From Elusimicrobiota bacterium (lineage in GTDB: Bacteria > Elusimicrobiota > Elusimicrobia > FEN-1173): 44,642 nucleotides of DNA. The notes under the pieces are model-generated. The model was not told the DNA's origin. It saw only the letters and a list, made by a program, of their open reading frames with translations, and made no database searches. Made by a program: the position numbers and the translations under genes. Below, in pieces: positions 7,603 to 18,000 of the stretch; the stretch's first letter is position 1; each line of letters starts with the position of its first letter. Location: contig JADJZR010000020.1 in the NCBI GenBank assembly GCA_016715645.1, positions 1 through 44,642 on the forward strand, given 5' to 3'.

Positions 7603-10600
7603 AATCTTTGACAATATTGAACTTGATCTACTCCCAGCCCTTCGGCAGACGCTCAATATTTCAGAGCGCGCCGACTTCTGTGTTGGCTACTTTAATCTTC
7701 GAGGCTGGAAAACTATTGATGATTTGATCGAAAAGTGGGCGGGGGCAAACGGTCAGCAATGCCGTCTGCTTGTCGGCATGCAACGTCTGGCGCAGGAGGA
7801 GTTGCGCGAAGCCTACAGCCTTCTCCCGCACGACGATCAGATGAGCAACCAGTCCGTCATCAGCTTGAAGCGTCGGTTGGCTGAAGAATTTCGTACACAA
7901 CTCACGATTGGCGCGCCAACCGATGCCGATGAGGCTGGACTGCGCAGACTCTCTGCTCAGCTTAAGGCTGGTAAGGTATCCGTAAAGCTTCATCTTCGGC
8001 ACACGCTCCACGCAAAGCTCTACCTCTGTTTCCGCCAAGATCCGAACAACCCCATCACGGGTTTTCTCGGGTCAAGTAATCTTACACTTGCGGGTCTTTC
8101 AAAGCAGGGCGAGTTAAATGTGGACGTTCTTGACCAGGATGCTACCAAGAAGCTCGCTAAGTGGTTTAACGACCGCTGGGAAGATCGATGGTGTATTGAT
8201 ATTACCAAGGAGCTTATCCAGGCTATAGATGAGAGTTGGGCGCGGCCCGCCTGCCCACCGCCCTACCAGATTTACATCAAGATGGCCTACCATTTGGCTG
8301 AGGAGGCGAGAGCCGGCCTTTCGGAATTCACCATTCCGCCTGATATGCGCGGAATTCTTCTGGAATTTCAGTCCGCCGCTGTTCGGATTGCTGCGAGGCA
8401 TTTGGAGAAACGCGGAGGGGTTATCCTAGGCGACGTTGTCGGCCTGGGTAAAACACTTATGGCCACAGCCCTGGCTCGAATGTTCCAAGACCCACCGCGT
8501 TCACTGGAAACTCTGATCCTTTGCCCAAAAAACCTGGTTGGGATGTGGGAAGATTATGCCCATCGGTACCGACTTATTGCAAAAGTGGTATCGGTAACCC
8601 AAGCCCAAAGTATCCTACCTGAGTTGCGCCGATACCGTATCGCCATAATTGATGAAAGCCATAACCTCCGAAACCGTGAGGGTAGGCGCTGGGGGGTTGT
8701 GCGCGACTACATTTCTCGAAATGCCAGCAAGTGTATCCTCCTCTCGGCCACGCCATACAATAAAGCTTACCTCGACCTCGCAAATCAACTTCGCCTCTTC
8801 CTCGACGCGGAGGACGTGGTCGGCATCCGGCCCGAAAAATATTTGAGCCGTGACTGTGATGGGCGCCCTGACGAATTCACACGCCGCCACCAGTGTCCGT
8901 TAAATTGCCTCTCTGCATTTGAGAAGAGCACACATGCCGATGACTGGCGTGAGTTAATGCGATTGTTTATGGTTCGTCGCACCCGTAGCTTTGTCGAACA
9001 CAACTACGCCTACACCGAGTGCCCCACTTGCAAAACCATCCTGCAATCCATCCAGGCGGCTTGCCCCAACTGTTCCCGTGCGAAAAGCAATTCCGATCGC
9101 CGCTTTTTAGTGCTTGAAGGTGACCGTCGTTTTCATTTTCCCAAACGGAAACCGAAGGCCCTTCACTTTCGTGTCCGCGACGATCATCCCGATGACCAAT
9201 ACGCCAAGCTCTACTCGGACACTGTGGTGGATACTGTCCGCTTGCTACACCTCCCGCGCTACGGTCTTGCCAACTATCTCAGGCCGACGTTTGACGAGCC
9301 ACCAACGACTAACGAAGCGGAGGTAATAGATAATCTTTCTCGCGCGGGAAAGCGGCTCATTGGATTCTGCCGTGTTAATTTGTTCAAACGTCTCGAAAGC
9401 AGTGGGCACTCTTTTCTCCTTTCAGTGAGACGCCACATCCTCCGTAACTTCATTTGTCTTCACGCCCTCGAAAAGGGTTTGCCCGTGCCTGTGGGCACTC
9501 AAGACTCTTCTCTTTTCGACACCCGCATTGATGACCATGATAGCGACAGCACTTTGTTCGGTGTTGAAGATCAACAGCCGAAAGAACCAAGGGAAACCAC
9601 AGCAAAATCCTTAGCCGACTTTGCCCAGGCTGGCGCCATTGGTTATGCCCAGTTAAAAGCAGATCATTCGGCCAATTTCGAATGGCTTCGCCCTGGTCTG
9701 TTTGTCGAAGACTTGGCGAAACATTTGCGCGAAGACGCTGAGCGTCTATTCTCAGTAATTGAGCTTGCGCGCGAATGGGAACCCGCAAAGGATGAGAAAC
9801 TCGCTGAACTTCAAAAACTTCTACTCAAAAAGCATCCCAATGAAAAAATTCTTATCTTCTCACAGTTTGCTGATACCGTTAGCTACCTTAACGAGCAATT
9901 CCGATCAATGGGGCTAAAAAGTTTTGGTGCTGTCGATGGCGATTCAGAAGACCCTTCCGAATTTGCCCGTCGTTTCAGCCCGGAATCAAACAAGGTCAAG
10001 GAAAGAAGCACTGGGTCCGAAGAGCTCCGTGTTCTTATAACTACTGACGTTCTCAGCGAAGGACAAAACCTTCAAGATGCCGCTATTGTCGTTAATTATG
10101 ACTTGCCATGGGCCATCATTCGGCTTATCCAGCGTGCTGGTCGCGTGGATCGCATTGGGCAAAAGTCGGAAGAAATTCTCTGCTATTCCTTTCTCCCCGC
10201 CGATGGCGTCGAGCGTGTTATTCGCCTTCGTGCCCGGGTTCGCGAGCGACTTCAAGAAAATGCCCAAGTCGTCGGGACCGACGAAACATTTTTCGAAGAC
10301 GAAAAACATGAACACCTTACCCGCGACCTGTTCACAGAGAAATCCGGCCTCCTTGATGATCCCGAGGACAATGAAGTGGATCTGGCTTCGTTGGCTTATC
10401 AAATCTGGAAAAATGCCTGTGATGCGGATCCCGCACTTAAGAAAACTATTCCTGATATGGCCAATGTGGTTTTTTCTACAAAGGCACTTTCCGCTGAAAC
10501 TCAAAAGGTGGGGGGGACCGAGGGGACGAAACCCGAATCCGGCGTGATGGTCTATGTTCGCACTGCGGACGGCAACGACGCTCTTGCCTGGCTGGATGAA

Positions 10601-11062
10601 AAGGGCCAAACCATTACCGAGAGCCAGCATGTAATCTTGCGGTCGGCCGCCTGTGAGCCCAACACGCCAGCGCTTCCCCGCCTGGAAAACCACCATGCTT
10701 TGGTTCAGCAGGGCGTTGCCGGGATTCAAAAAGAGCACATTTCGACTGGTGGTCAACTTGGCAGGCCCTCCAGCGTTCGTCGGCGCCTTTACGAGCGACT
10801 TAAGGATCATGCTGATCAAGTGAAGGGCACTTTGTTTGACATCAAACCACTCCACCAGGCGATCGATTCGGTTTACGAATCACCGCTTACTGAAGCCGCT
10901 CGCGATTTCCTTAGCCGTGAGATGCGGTCTGGAATTGATAATCAAAAACTCGTCGAACTTGTCCTTTCGCTTTCTGAAGATGGTCGTCTTTGCGTGCCCC
11001 AAGATGATGTTGAAGCGCGGGAGCCGAAAATCATTTGTTCGCTGGGAATACGGAAGGATTGA
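7595..11062 (+). CDS. PLD-nuclease/SNF2-type helicase fusion, restriction-type translocase
   Basis: A 1155-residue protein. Residues ~1-190 form a phospholipase-D-like nuclease domain with the HxK motif HAKLYLCF and GFLGSSNLTLAGLSKQGELN. A superfamily-2 SNF2-type ATPase follows: Walker A in DVVGLGKT (~residue 280), DESH box IAIIDESHNLRN (~350), LLSATPYNK (~383), then motifs V-VI in ITTDVLSEGQNLQDAA and QRAGRVDRIGQ (~845). A CPTC...CPNC pair (~475-492) looks like an inserted zinc knuckle. Such fusions act as ATP-driven translocases that cut DNA, comparable in principle to R.NgoAVII-type PLD restriction enzymes. The methyltransferase gene starts 3 bp after the stop, so the two should form one restriction-modification unit. 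A run of seven G's at 10510-10516 lies in the reading frame. Confidence 0.88.
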   Translation: MPRIFDNIELDLLPALRQTLNISERADFCVGYFNLRGWKTIDDLIEKWAGANGQQCRLLVGMQRLAQEELREAYSLLPHDDQMSNQSVISLKRRLAEEFRTQLTIGAPTDADEAGLRRLSAQLKAGKVSVKLHLRHTLHAKLYLCFRQDPNNPITGFLGSSNLTLAGLSKQGELNVDVLDQDATKKLAKWFNDRWEDRWCIDITKELIQAIDESWARPACPPPYQIYIKMAYHLAEEARAGLSEFTIPPDMRGILLEFQSAAVRIAARHLEKRGGVILGDVVGLGKTLMATALARMFQDPPRSLETLILCPKNLVGMWEDYAHRYRLIAKVVSVTQAQSILPELRRYRIAIIDESHNLRNREGRRWGVVRDYISRNASKCILLSATPYNKAYLDLANQLRLFLDAEDVVGIRPEKYLSRDCDGRPDEFTRRHQCPLNCLSAFEKSTHADDWRELMRLFMVRRTRSFVEHNYAYTECPTCKTILQSIQAACPNCSRAKSNSDRRFLVLEGDRRFHFPKRKPKALHFRVRDDHPDDQYAKLYSDTVVDTVRLLHLPRYGLANYLRPTFDEPPTTNEAEVIDNLSRAGKRLIGFCRVNLFKRLESSGHSFLLSVRRHILRNFICLHALEKGLPVPVGTQDSSLFDTRIDDHDSDSTLFGVEDQQPKEPRETTAKSLADFAQAGAIGYAQLKADHSANFEWLRPGLFVEDLAKHLREDAERLFSVIELAREWEPAKDEKLAELQKLLLKKHPNEKILIFSQFADTVSYLNEQFRSMGLKSFGAVDGDSEDPSEFARRFSPESNKVKERSTGSEELRVLITTDVLSEGQNLQDAAIVVNYDLPWAIIRLIQRAGRVDRIGQKSEEILCYSFLPADGVERVIRLRARVRERLQENAQVVGTDETFFEDEKHEHLTRDLFTEKSGLLDDPEDNEVDLASLAYQIWKNACDADPALKKTIPDMANVVFSTKALSAETQKVGGTEGTKPESGVMVYVRTADGNDALAWLDEKGQTITESQHVILRSAACEPNTPALPRLENHHALVQQGVAGIQKEHISTGGQLGRPSSVRRRLYERLKDHADQVKGTLFDIKPLHQAIDSVYESPLTEAARDFLSREMRSGIDNQKLVELVLSLSEDGRLCVPQDDVEAREPKIICSLGIRKD

Positions 11063-11065
11063 TCC

Positions 11066-14000
11066 ATGCCCTTCGATTTTCAACGCGCCCGCCCCCTTTT
11101 GCAAAATTCCGACCTTTCTAAGTTATTCGTCGAGGGGCTTGGCTGGGAACCGTCTCGCAGAAAACTCACGATCCGCATCGGCGAAAGTGATTACGAACTT
11201 GCCGCCATTGCTGAAAAACGGGGGTTCACCGCTTGGCTCTGTGAAACGCCAACCGGGATCTTGCCGGACCACCCTACCCGCCTCAAGCTCGACCGAAAGC
11301 TCTCCGAAACCAGTTTTGAGCATCTCATCGTGTTTGTGAATAAAGATCGGTCTCGCCAGTTGTGGATGTGGGTCCGCCGTGAACAGGGCAAGCCGCTTGC
11401 CGCTCGATCCCATGAGTATCACCGTGGACAACCAGGCGACTCTTTGCTTCAAAAGCTACAAAATCTATTCGTATCCCTGGAGGAAGAAGAGGCCGGGCTC
11501 TCCACCGTTGCCGTTGCTGGACGCGCGCGCGCCGCCTTCGACGTGGAGCGAATTACCAAATCCTTTTACAGCAATTTTGATGCCCACCGCAAAAACTTTC
11601 TAAAGTTTATTGAAGGAATTAAGGAGGTGACCGATCGAGAATGGTATGCCTCCGTGATGATGAACCGACTGATGTTCGTTTATTTTATCCAGCGCAAAGG
11701 CTTCCTGGATGGCGACCCCAATTACCTACGAAATCGCCTTCACCGCTCTAAAAGCGAACAGGGCAAAGACAAATTTTATTCGTTCTATCGCTATTTTTTA
11801 CTCCGGTTGTTTCATGAAGGGTTCGGCAAACGCCGCAAGGATCGAGCCCCTGAACTCGAAAAACTCCTTGGGGTTATCCCTTATCTAAACGGCGGCCTTT
11901 TCGACGTTCACGAATTGGAAAAGCCCGAAAGATACGGTAAAAACATACAGATTCCTGACAAGGCTTTTGAAAATATCTTTGATTTATTTGATCAGTATCA
12001 ATGGCATCTTGACGAACGCCCTCTCCGCAACGACAAAGAAATTAATCCCGATGTTCTTGGTTATATTTTTGAAAAATACATTAACCAGAAACAAATGGGG
12101 GCTTACTACACGAAGGAGGACATTACCGAATACATCAGCAAGAACACCGTCCTCCCATTTCTCTTCGACGTTGTTCGCTCAAAATGCAAGGTGGCCTTTG
12201 ATAGTCCCAATGGACCAAATATCTGGGATTTGGCTCGAGAAAACCCTGACCGCTACATTTTTTCAGCTATTCGCCACGGGTCAGCGAAGGCGCTTCCATC
12301 TGGAATCGCCTTGGGCGTTGATACCACAAAGCCCAATCTGATCGAACGGCGCAAGGAATGGAATAAGGCCGCCCCCAGCGAATATGCCTTGCCCACCGAA
12401 ATCTGGCGAGAAGTTGTCGCGCGTCGTCAGCACTACGAGGAAGTCAGAAGTAAACTTGCAACGGGGAAAGTCCGCGAGGTCAACGACTTCATAACCCTTA
12501 ATCTCGATCTCCGCCAGTTCGCACAAGATGTCATCCAGAGTTGTGAAGGCCCGGACCTGCTCATGGCATTATGGGGGGCCATCACCACCATTACTGTGCT
12601 TGATCCCACCGGTGGTTCGGGCGCATTCATCTTTGCCGCCCTCAACATTCTTGAGCCTTTATACGAAGCCTGTCTAGACCGCATGGAGGCATTCCTGAGC
12701 GAGTGGGGGGAGGCTGGTCGCAAGTCCCATCCCAACTACCACAAAAAGTTTTCCGAGGTCCTTGCCCGCGTAGAAACCCACCCTAACCGGCGCTACTTCG
12801 TCCTCAAATCCATCATCCTTAATAATCTTTACGCCGTGGACATCATGGAAGAAGCGGTGGAAATATGCAAACTGCGCCTGTTTTTAAAACTTGCCGCCCA
12901 GGTTGAGCCGGATACCACGCGTGACAACCTGGGAATCGAGCCGTTACCGGATATCGATTTCAACATCCGCACCGGGAACACCCTTGTCGGCTATGCAACA
13001 GCGGACGAGGTGCGCCGGTGCATGGTGCAGTTCGGTGGCGGACAAATGAAACTGTTGGATGAAAATGAGCTGGGAAGTTTTGCCCGGTTCAACACTCGTT
13101 GCGCAGATGTGGAACAGGCTTTCACAAAATTCCGCCAGCTTCAAACTGAAGGCGACGGCTCAGTGCCATTCGCTGACAAACAGGAGCTTCAGAAGCGGCT
13201 AAAGGCACTCGAAGACGAACTCAACCTCCACCTCGCCGGTGAATACGGTGTGAAAGTGGGAGACAAAGAGGCCTATGCTAGGTGGCTGAAATCGCACCAG
13301 CCGTTCCACTGGTTCATCCATTTCTATGGCATCCTGAATCGGGGTGGATTTGATGTCATAATTGGCAACCCACCATACGTTGAATACGGCAAAGTAACCG
13401 ACAGCTACACAGTAAAAGGATACAAAACCGAAGACTGCGGAAATCTTTATGGGTTTATATTGGAAAGGAATTTAACCCTGAAACAAGAACACGGACGAAC
13501 TGGGATGATAGTGCCACACTCCGCTTTTTGCACCGATCGCATGAAGTCAGTGCAGGATTTGTTTACTACCAAACCATTGGAAACATGGGTTTCAACTTTC
13601 TGTATTCGCCCCGCAAAGCTTTTCGTGGGAGTAGACCAACGCTTGGCAATTTATTTTACAGGGCGCAACGTTCAAACTTTAAGACAGTTCTCCTCTCGTT
13701 ACCACAAATGGCATGAAGAATTTCGTCCATACCTCTTTCATCTGGTTCAATACATTGATATATCGGATATCTACTTCCAAAACTCATTACCGAAATTACA
13801 TTCTTATCTTGAAAGATCGTTGTGGCACAATCTGAAGCCCAATTCGCGGATGGTTACTGGGTTGAGCAAACGGGGGGGGCAAACGATTTATTTTCATAAT
13901 GCTCCTCGATATTGGATCCGGGCAATGAATTTTGCGCCTTATTTTTGGAATGAACGCGGTGGAGAACAATTGTCCACGCAGGTCAAGACGCTATCTTTAT

Positions 14001-14410
14001 CAACAGAGTTGGATGCTGAGGTTGTTGCCGCATCCTTAAACAGCACTCTTTTTTATTGGTGGTTTGTTGTGCTATCTGACTGCAGACATTTAAATTTGAG
14101 AGAAATTGAAACTTTCCCTATTGGACTTGAAACCATGAAGAGGCCTGATAAGGTGAAATTAGAGAAACTATCAGCCGCACTTATGGCGGATCTCAAGAAA
14201 CACAAATTTCGCAAAGAGTCTCAATACAAGGCTACAGGCAAAGTGGTTTACGATGAATTTTATCCAAAGCATTCCAAACCCATCATCGACGAAATAGACA
14301 CAGTTCTGGCAGGCCATTACGGTTTCACAGAGGAGGAGTTGGATTTCATCCTAAACTACGACATCAAATACCGTCTCGGCCGTGACAATGAGACCGAAGA
14401 AGACGCATGA
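11066..14410 (+). CDS. Eco57I/PglX-like N6-adenine DNA methyltransferase with C-terminal specificity region
   Basis: A 1114-residue protein. Residues ~1-160 form a conserved N-terminal domain of this large methylase family. Residues ~165-260 hold the DREWYASVMMNRLMFVYFIQ and RKGFLDGDPNYLRNRL helices. The methyltransferase core follows: KQMGAYYTKEDITEYI (~350), motif I DPTGGSGAFIFAALNIL (~512), and catalytic NPPYVEY (motif IV, ~767). These mark an N6-adenine methyltransferase of the Eco57I/PglX group. Residues ~840-1080 form a target recognition domain. That part is visibly more AT-rich than the rest of the gene, as expected for exchanged specificity domains, and contains a G8 tract at 13872-13879 coding for SKRGGQTIYF. 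I see no clear nuclease motif, so cleavage probably comes from the helicase partner. It should mark host DNA and set target specificity. Confidence 0.88.
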   Translation: MPFDFQRARPLLQNSDLSKLFVEGLGWEPSRRKLTIRIGESDYELAAIAEKRGFTAWLCETPTGILPDHPTRLKLDRKLSETSFEHLIVFVNKDRSRQLWMWVRREQGKPLAARSHEYHRGQPGDSLLQKLQNLFVSLEEEEAGLSTVAVAGRARAAFDVERITKSFYSNFDAHRKNFLKFIEGIKEVTDREWYASVMMNRLMFVYFIQRKGFLDGDPNYLRNRLHRSKSEQGKDKFYSFYRYFLLRLFHEGFGKRRKDRAPELEKLLGVIPYLNGGLFDVHELEKPERYGKNIQIPDKAFENIFDLFDQYQWHLDERPLRNDKEINPDVLGYIFEKYINQKQMGAYYTKEDITEYISKNTVLPFLFDVVRSKCKVAFDSPNGPNIWDLARENPDRYIFSAIRHGSAKALPSGIALGVDTTKPNLIERRKEWNKAAPSEYALPTEIWREVVARRQHYEEVRSKLATGKVREVNDFITLNLDLRQFAQDVIQSCEGPDLLMALWGAITTITVLDPTGGSGAFIFAALNILEPLYEACLDRMEAFLSEWGEAGRKSHPNYHKKFSEVLARVETHPNRRYFVLKSIILNNLYAVDIMEEAVEICKLRLFLKLAAQVEPDTTRDNLGIEPLPDIDFNIRTGNTLVGYATADEVRRCMVQFGGGQMKLLDENELGSFARFNTRCADVEQAFTKFRQLQTEGDGSVPFADKQELQKRLKALEDELNLHLAGEYGVKVGDKEAYARWLKSHQPFHWFIHFYGILNRGGFDVIIGNPPYVEYGKVTDSYTVKGYKTEDCGNLYGFILERNLTLKQEHGRTGMIVPHSAFCTDRMKSVQDLFTTKPLETWVSTFCIRPAKLFVGVDQRLAIYFTGRNVQTLRQFSSRYHKWHEEFRPYLFHLVQYIDISDIYFQNSLPKLHSYLERSLWHNLKPNSRMVTGLSKRGGQTIYFHNAPRYWIRAMNFAPYFWNERGGEQLSTQVKTLSLSTELDAEVVAASLNSTLFYWWFVVLSDCRHLNLREIETFPIGLETMKRPDKVKLEKLSAALMADLKKHKFRKESQYKATGKVVYDEFYPKHSKPIIDEIDTVLAGHYGFTEEELDFILNYDIKYRLGRDNETEEDA

Positions 14411-14440
14411 CAGGGTCGGTCGAGGGTCCCCTGGGGATGC

Positions 14441-15004
14441 ATGATGGATCCTGTTTTATTTGATTCATCAGACCCGCGCTTTCCTTTAAAAATCCGTGAG
14501 CGGATGGGCACAATCGCCCCCACGAAATTCTCTGCGCTCGGAAACCTCAATCTACTCTCATTGCCCAAAACAGCATTGTTTGGCTCTGCTATTAGTCCAG
14601 GAGACATCATTCTTGGCGCCTACGACCAAGCCGCGCGTTGGCGCGATGCCCGCCGATGTGTTATCAGCGGATTCCATTCGCCTGTGGAAAAGGAATGTCT
14701 TCGCATATTGCTCCGTGGTTCGTCGCCAATTATCCTCTGCCCGGCCCGTGCACTTCCCAAGCGCATTTCGTCGGATTGTCAGAAACCCATTGTTGAGGGT
14801 CGCCTTCTCATCCTTTCCGCTTTTTCCGAAACCGATAACCGGCCAACAAAAAAGTTTGCCACACGACGCAACGAAATTGTTGCCGCCTTGGCCGATGAGG
14901 CCTGGTTCGTTTACATCACCCCAGGCGGAAAATCCGATTGTCTTCGTCAAAAGATCGAAAAATGGAACGTGCCAATCAACACGATAGCGAGACACCCACA
15001 ATGA
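14441..15004 (+). CDS. DprA-like SLOG-domain protein
   Basis: A 187-residue single-domain protein with the DprA/Smf Rossmann-like layout: LPKTALFGSAISPGDIILGA, then CVISGFHSPVEKECLRILLR (in place of the SGGARGID loop), GSSPIILCPARAL, EGRLLILSAFS and KKFATRRNEIVAALADEAWF. The RRNEIVAAL segment corresponds to the RRNRIIAGL signature of DprA. SLOG folds bind nucleotides or nucleic acids, and standalone versions occur in conflict systems, where they may sense or process nucleotides. It lacks the SAM and winged-helix domains of competence DprA, so a transformation role is unlikely. It lies 30 bp after the methyltransferase and 54 bp before the large effector-like gene, all in one direction. Confidence 0.75.
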   Translation: MMDPVLFDSSDPRFPLKIRERMGTIAPTKFSALGNLNLLSLPKTALFGSAISPGDIILGAYDQAARWRDARRCVISGFHSPVEKECLRILLRGSSPIILCPARALPKRISSDCQKPIVEGRLLILSAFSETDNRPTKKFATRRNEIVAALADEAWFVYITPGGKSDCLRQKIEKWNVPINTIARHPQ

Positions 15005-15058
15005 TAATTGGAAAAGTGAAGTGCCGTTTTTTCTGACTGCGACGTTGGGGATCGTTTT

Positions 15059-18000
15059 ATGTTGATCACGGAAAATCTTCTTGACGAGTGGGTTCGAAGT
15101 AATGCCGTGGTATCTCAAAGTGTCATGCCGGAACTGGTCAAAAGGTTGGTGGCCGCTTCATCTCCCCATCCGAAAGATTTTCGGTTTCCACTGGGTGATA
15201 GTATCGGTCAGCCTGGCCCTGATGGAATCCTTGATGCCGTAACCGGCTACGACCCGTTTGTGCCTGAGGGGTTGTCTTTATGGGAAATCGGTACCGGGCT
15301 GAATGCTGGCGACAAAGCCACATCTGATTACAAAGCCCGCACGGCGAGCGAGAGTGAGGACAGACGTCTCCAATCAGTATTCATCTTCGTAACACCACTC
15401 TCCGGGAGGCGTGGCTGGACGAGTGACAAGCAAACGGCATGGTTGCAGGATCGTCGTGACCGTAGAGAATGGCGAACGGTCAACGTGATTGATGGGACGA
15501 GACTGGTTGACTGGCTTCGGTCCTTCCCCGCCGTGGAGCTGTGGTTTGCGCGCCAAATGGGGATTTCCGCGCAGGGCATCCAGACGCCCGAACAGAGATG
15601 GTCTGAATTAATGAGCATTGGCGATCCACCGCCGCTGATACCAGAGGTCTTCCTCGCCAACAGGGAAAAGGCGTGCGAAAAGCTGGCGGGCCTGTTCTCA
15701 GGCACGACGGTTCAGTTGCAGTTGGATTCTCTGTTCCCGGACCAATTGGCTGACTTCCTCTCAGCCTATATCGTTTCAACGGACGAAATTACTCGGATTG
15801 AAGTCGCCGGGCGATGTCTTATTATTAGCCAAGCGGACGCATGGGAAGCGGTCTGTGCTTTGAAAGATCAACACATCCTTATTGCGGACTTCGATCTGGA
15901 CCAAAAGCTTTTCCAAAAGGCGCGGCAAGCCCATCACTCCGTTATTTATAAAGGAACTCCGGGTGGCGCCTCGCATCCGAATCGAGAAATACTCGCTAAT
16001 CCAAAATCCTATCAGCTTAGAGATGCTTTACATAAGGCCGGTTACAGTGAGGAGCGTGCACGGACGCTCGCGCAGAGAACGAACGGCAATTTAAATTCCT
16101 TGATTAAATGCCTCAATAATCTTTCTCCGATGCCGGAATGGGCGCAGAATAGTGACGCCGCAGATCTTGCCATCGCGGAGATATTGGGGGCATGGCTGGA
16201 CGGGTCCAAAGCTGACAAACATATCGTTGAGAAATTATCAAAAAAAGCCTATGGGGAGTGGATCGGAAGGATGCGCGAAATCGCGCTTCGTTCGGGCGCT
16301 CCCCTTGCCCAGCATGACGGTGAATGGAAGATGGTTATGCGTTACGAAGGCTGGAATTCTTTGGGACGTTTTTTCTACGATGAACACTTGGAAAGGTTCC
16401 GCGAGGCGGCGGTAAATGTTCTTAGAGAGAAGGACCCCAGGTTCGATCTTCCAAAGGATAAAAGATACGCGGCCAGCCTCTATGGTAAGGTGTTAACCCA
16501 CTCAGACCTCTTGCGAGCCGGGTTGTCGGAAACCCTTGCTCTACTCGGTTCTCATCCGAGAGCTTTGACATCCTGTTCCTTCAGTAAGGCCGAAAGCATT
16601 GCTGGATCGACGGTTCGGGGAATTTTTGCCGGGGCGGACTGGGTTCTTTGGGCCAGTCTGAACCATCAACTGCCTCTGATTGCAGAGTCCGCCCCCGGTG
16701 AATTCATGGATGCGGTGGAAAAAGCACTGGAATCTGATCCATCCCCATTCGCTACGGTTTTTTCTCAAGAGAGCACGGGAATCATGGGAAGCAACTACAC
16801 AACAGGCTTGCTCTGGGCTTTGGAATCGATAGCTTGGGATGCGGAGCAATTGGCCCGAGTAACGGTTATCCTTGGAGAACTTGCGGCCAAGGACCCCGGC
16901 GGAAACTGGGCCAACCGTCCGATGAATTCATTGATCACAATCTTTCTTCCCTGGTTGCCCCAGACCTGCGCGCCTCTACAAAAACGGAAGTCAGCGATTG
17001 AGACCCTCATAAGGGAACTTCCCAAGGTGGCATGGAGGCTTTTGTTGAATCTGTTACCGGGGGTACACGAAACTTCTTCGTCCAGTCATAAGCCAACTTG
17101 GAGACAAACGATACACGAAGGCTGGTCAGGGACCGTGACTCCGCTTCAGTATTGGGACCAGGTAACTTTTTTTACGGGTTTGGCTATTGGTATGGCCAAA
17201 AATGATGTTTCGAAACTTTCCGAACTTGTTGGCCACTTGGGCGAAATTCCGCCGGAAAGCCGCAATCAAGTCCTTGAGCATCTGACTTCCGACACCATCA
17301 GGTCTTTGTCCCAAGATGAGAGGCATGAAATCTGGAAAGAACTTGCTGACCTTGTTGTGAAACACAGAAAGTTTTCGGATGCCGAATGGGCCATGGAAAC
17401 TAACGAGGTGGACAGGCTCGCCGAAGTGGCTGATCAACTGGAACCCGAAGATCCTTCCATCCGTCATCGTCGGCTTTTTAATTCCAAGGATTTCGATCTG
17501 ATCGATGAGGATCGTCGTCAGACCGCGATCATGGAAATCTTTAATGCTAGCGGCCTCCTGGCGGTGATGGGCTTTGCCAAAGTCGTTGAGTCTCCTCGGC
17601 AGGTAGGGCTGGCTTTCGGAGCCGTTGCCGAGCGTGAAACGGAAAATGGCATCCTTCCCGCCCTATTGGATGGGGAGGACAGGTCACTAACGCAATTCAC
17701 TGGCGGGTTTGTCTGGGGCAGATACCGAAGCTCGGGATGGGGGTGGGTGGATGATGTTAATACGTCGTCTTGGTCACAAACGCAGAAAGGGCAATTCCTT
17801 TCTTATCTTCCATTCATGCCGGAAACTTGGGAACGCGCGTCAAAGATGCTGGGGAAAGACGAGTCGGCCTATTGGACTAGAACCAACGTCAATCCATACG
17901 AGGATAAAGAAGGCCTGGAACAAGCCATTAACAGTTTGGTGCAATATGGGAGGCCAAAGGCCGCAATCGGGTGCCTCTATCGCATGCACCGTGAAAAGAT

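Noticed and set aside
11066..14410. Self-contained type IIG restriction enzyme
   Set aside because: I could not find a convincing nuclease motif in the N-terminal domain, and a PLD-helicase partner is adjacent.
14441..15004. Competence gene dprA
   Set aside because: Only the SLOG core is present, the SGGARGID loop is altered, and the gene sits inside a restriction-type operon.
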